DNA of 64,000 nt from Saccharibacillus alkalitolerans (lineage in GTDB: Bacteria; Bacillota; Bacilli; Paenibacillales; Paenibacillaceae), in NCBI RefSeq assembly GCF_011090185.1, contig NZ_JAAFGS010000004.1, positions 62,001-126,000 on the forward strand, given 5' to 3'. Shown here in pieces: positions 61,732-64,000 of the stretch (position 1 is the first letter of the stretch; each line of letters starts with the position of its first letter). The position numbers were made by a program, and so were the translations under genes. The notes beneath the pieces were generated by a model that was not told where the DNA came from, did not search any database, and was given only the letters and a program-made list of their open reading frames with translations.

Positions 61732-62917
61732 CTTCATACCCCTTTCCATTTTCTACATTCGTCGGGATATGGATCACGATTTTGGTTCCTTGATTCTCGG
61801 CTGATTCGATCTCCATTCTTCCCTCAAGCAGCTCGACTCTTTCCCGCATTCCAATCAAACCGAAGTGCGCATGCTGATTCGCCTTTTGTTCCAAGATATC
61901 CGTGTTAAAGCCGCGTCCGTTATCCCGAATCGAGATTTTGACAAGCTGCGTCTGATAGGCGATCTCGACGACGACGTGAGTCGGGTCTCCGTGCTTGGCC
62001 GCATTGGTGAGCGCCTCCTGAATCAAGCGGAAGACGGCAGCCTCCATTGCGGAAGAGAGCCGATACTCTTTGCCTCTCGTCTCGAATACGGTGCGAATCC
62101 GGTTTTTGTCCTCGTAGTCGCGCGTGTACTTGCGAAGCGTCGGAATCAATCCGAGGTCGTCAAGCGCCATGGGCCGGAGATTGAAAATGACTTTGCGAAT
62201 CTCTTCCAGGCTGAAACGCACCTGCTTCTTGAGATCCGCCACTTCTTCTTGAACGCGTCCGTAATCCTGCTTGCCCAGCATGCGTTCGACGATTTCGGTC
62301 CGGAGCGCCATGTTAGCCATCAATTGCGCCGGTCCGTCGTGAATTTCTCTAGAAATGCGCTTGCGTTCTTCCTCCTGAGCCAGAATGATCTTCAGGCCGA
62401 CCATTTGGCGGGTTTTGGCGGATTCCAACATTTTGGTCGCCTGCCCGACTTCCCCGCCGGACAAATATTCGGTGACCACGCTCATTTGCGAACCCAGCGA
62501 CTCCGCGCGCTCGACGGAATTCATCGTGTTGCGCACGCGAAGCTGGAGCTCGTCCCGCCGGGCTCTCAAATAAGCCTCTTTTTCCCTGTACACCGAAAGC
62601 TCCAGTTGGAACTGCGTCGCCCGCTCGTAGGCCTGCCGAATATCCTGCTCCGTATATTTGACGAAATCCCGGCTCACTTCCGTGAGCCGGATACGGGAAA
62701 GACGGAATTTCTTTTCGAGATCGTCGACTTTGTCGGCGGTATCGGAAGTTTCCTGGATCACTCTCTGCAGTTCTTCGGTGAGCGAATTGAGTTCGGCGCG
62801 GGATTGATCCAATATCTCAAAAATTTGATACTTGCTGTCTTCGACGACCTGAATGGCATTCTTGATGACTCGGTCTAAAGCATCCGCTTGGAAATCCACG
62901 GGGAAAATCGACTCCAT
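61703..62917 (-). CDS. Sensor histidine kinase DegS
   Basis: Cytoplasmic kinase of 404 residues: an N-terminal coiled-coil sensor (residues ~10-180), the HisKA_3 box ERKRISREIHDGPAQLMANMALR with His193, and an HATPase with ALTNAAKHGDPTHV, DNGRGF and HFGLIGMRERVELL. There are no membrane segments, as in B. subtilis DegS. It overlaps degU. Confidence 0.96.
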   Translation of the reverse strand: MESIFPVDFQADALDRVIKNAIQVVEDSKYQIFEILDQSRAELNSLTEELQRVIQETSDTADKVDDLEKKFRLSRIRLTEVSRDFVKYTEQDIRQAYERATQFQLELSVYREKEAYLRARRDELQLRVRNTMNSVERAESLGSQMSVVTEYLSGGEVGQATKMLESAKTRQMVGLKIILAQEEERKRISREIHDGPAQLMANMALRTEIVERMLGKQDYGRVQEEVADLKKQVRFSLEEIRKVIFNLRPMALDDLGLIPTLRKYTRDYEDKNRIRTVFETRGKEYRLSSAMEAAVFRLIQEALTNAAKHGDPTHVVVEIAYQTQLVKISIRDNGRGFNTDILEQKANQHAHFGLIGMRERVELLEGRMEIESAENQGTKIVIHIPTNVENGKGYEDGEHELGTT

Positions 62918-62980
62918 TCTTTCCGGCGTTCACCTGGTAGTGGATAGCGTAAATTCGGTGATCGTTCAGAACCTATCGTA

Positions 62981-64000
62981 TCATGACTCGATAGTCACGG
63001 TCTTCGTTTCTTGTTCCCATTTTACATGTAATCCAAGCTGCTCGGAAACCAGTCTAACTGGGACCAAAGTCCTATTTGAAGCACTTATCGTCGCCGAGTC
63101 GGACATTTTGCGTTTGCCATTTAGGATATAGTCCTTTTTATTCAAGTTTAATACAAGAAGTTGATCGCCCCGGCGAACCGTAATCGATCCGCTTTTGGCT
63201 TCCCAACCGGACGTGCCGCCGAACGTATCCGTAATGTACTTGACCGGCAGGTACGTCGCACCGTTTCTTACCAGCGGAGAGACGTCCATTTGACTCGACG
63301 CGCCGTTCGTCAGCAGCGTTTTCGAGCCGACCGTCATCTTGGCCATCACGTTCGCCGGCAGACCGAGCGCGCCGGCATCGGCCGGCGACGTCGTCTTGAC
63401 GTTATCGATCTCCACGAAGCCGCTCGCCGAACGCTCATCCTGTCCTTCCGCCAGATTGACGACGTAAATCCGTTTGACTTTGGCCGGATAGGCGATGTTT
63501 CCGTATTGGTTCAAGTTGACGGTCAACGTCTTCCAACCGCTGAAGTTCAGGCTCTTGGCCAAATCGACGTACACGGTCTTGCCGTCGGCACCGACGACCT
63601 CGGCACGAAGCCAATTATAACTGGAGTCGCCCAGCACGTCGAGACTCATCGAGCTGGCTCCCGACGTCAGCGCTTTGCCGGATGAACCGTTGAGGTTGAC
63701 GTAGGCGTATTTGCTGCCGGTACCCGACGTCATATCGTAATCGAGGCGCAGCACCTTCGAGTTCGAATGCGTGCCGGTTCCCGTTTTGATCTGCGCTTTG
63801 CCGGTCACGGAAGAAGGGCTTCCGGTAAAGGTTACGCCGTACGAGACATTTTCGAAGTTTTCCCAATTCGTCTCCTGCACGTCCGCCAGGGTCAGCATCG
63901 TTTTGAATCCTTCGTAACTCGCGATCGCGTAACCGACTTTGACGCCGCTGTCTACGGAAGACACGTTGAGCGCGCCGTCCCGGATCGTTCCTTTGAACCC
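62981..64000 (-). CDS. Secreted protein with C-terminal copper-amine-oxidase-N (stalk) domain, 5' part outside the window
   Basis: The frame is open to the right edge, so the N-terminus is missing (at least 339 residues seen). The middle ~200 residues form a beta-rich, carbohydrate-binding-like module (SMSLDVLGDSSYNWLRAEVVGADGKTVYVDL, SGFVEIDNVKTTS). The C-terminal ~110 residues are a Cu-amine-oxidase-N/stalk domain (SPLVRNGATYLPVKYITDTFGG and NRTLVPVRLVSEQLGLHVKWEQETKTVTI). Similar tails follow phosphodiester-glycosidase domains in Paenibacillus; that assignment is a guess. It ends 63 nt before degS. Confidence 0.8.
   Translation of the reverse strand, partial: GFKGTIRDGALNVSSVDSGVKVGYAIASYEGFKTMLTLADVQETNWENFENVSYGVTFTGSPSSVTGKAQIKTGTGTHSNSKVLRLDYDMTSGTGSKYAYVNLNGSSGKALTSGASSMSLDVLGDSSYNWLRAEVVGADGKTVYVDLAKSLNFSGWKTLTVNLNQYGNIAYPAKVKRIYVVNLAEGQDERSASGFVEIDNVKTTSPADAGALGLPANVMAKMTVGSKTLLTNGASSQMDVSPLVRNGATYLPVKYITDTFGGTSGWEAKSGSITVRRGDQLLVLNLNKKDYILNGKRKMSDSATISASNRTLVPVRLVSEQLGLHVKWEQETKTVTIES

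Overview
The window looks like a chromosomal segment of a motile, naturally transformable, low-to-mid-GC Firmicute of the Paenibacillaceae (Paenibacillus/Saccharibacillus type). The reasons are strong Shine-Dalgarno sites with frequent TTG/GTG starts, the argCJBDFGH operon, and a gene order from degS to prfB that matches the Bacillus subtilis degSU-comF-flgMNKL-fliW-csrA-hag-flaG-fliDST-hpf-secA-prfB segment. Nearly every gene is on the minus strand. The exceptions are a giant putative pilus-associated protein and an esterase.

Layout: (1) 0.1-13.3 kb is a type IV pilus locus. A pilB-pilT-pilC-pilin operon (minus) is divergent from a 1639-residue secreted protein (plus). That protein converges on a minor-pilin operon (PilV-, PilW- and PilX-like). 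Both minus-strand pilus operons carry a sequence resembling a flagellar sigma-D promoter, and PilB has an N-terminal module matching the c-di-GMP-binding MshEN pattern. (2) 13.4-15.5 kb holds an esterase and a membrane GGDEF (GGEEF) diguanylate cyclase. (3) 15.6-25.2 kb is the complete arginine operon argCJBDFGH, with a sigma-A promoter overlapped by a probable AhrC/ArgR operator. Hairpins and a 46-bp tandem repeat sit in its spacers. (4) 25.5-31.0 kb is yitT-prfB-secA-hpf, with the programmed +1 frameshift intact in prfB. (5) 31.2-48.0 kb interrupts the Bacillus-like order between fliT and hpf. It contains an LPQTG surface protein, a cold-shock gene and a visibly AT-richer 11-gene flagellin-glycosylation operon with a full set of pseudaminic acid genes (PseB, C, H, G, I, F), a Maf-type glycosyltransferase, three extra sugar-modifying enzymes and a glycosyltransferase-methyltransferase fusion. 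(6) 48.2-57.7 kb is the late flagellar block: fliT, fliS, fliD, flaG, two practically identical hag genes, csrA, fliW, flgL, flgK, flgN, flgM and yvyF. (7) 57.8-64 kb is comFC, comFA, degU, degS and the 3' part of a copper-amine-oxidase-N/stalk-domain protein that runs off the window.

How the parts fit: the sequence suggests one surface-behaviour regulon. Sigma-D-like promoters (TAAA, 14-16 nt, then a -10 resembling GCCGATAT) are found before yvyF, flgM, both hag copies, flaG-fliD-fliS-fliT, the glycosylation operon (weaker) and both pilus operons. CsrA/FliW would control flagellin translation through sites visible in both hag leaders. DegS-DegU, the GGDEF protein and the MshEN-like PilB provide possible links between motility, pilus activity and attachment. 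No tRNA, rRNA, CRISPR array, transposase or prophage gene was seen.
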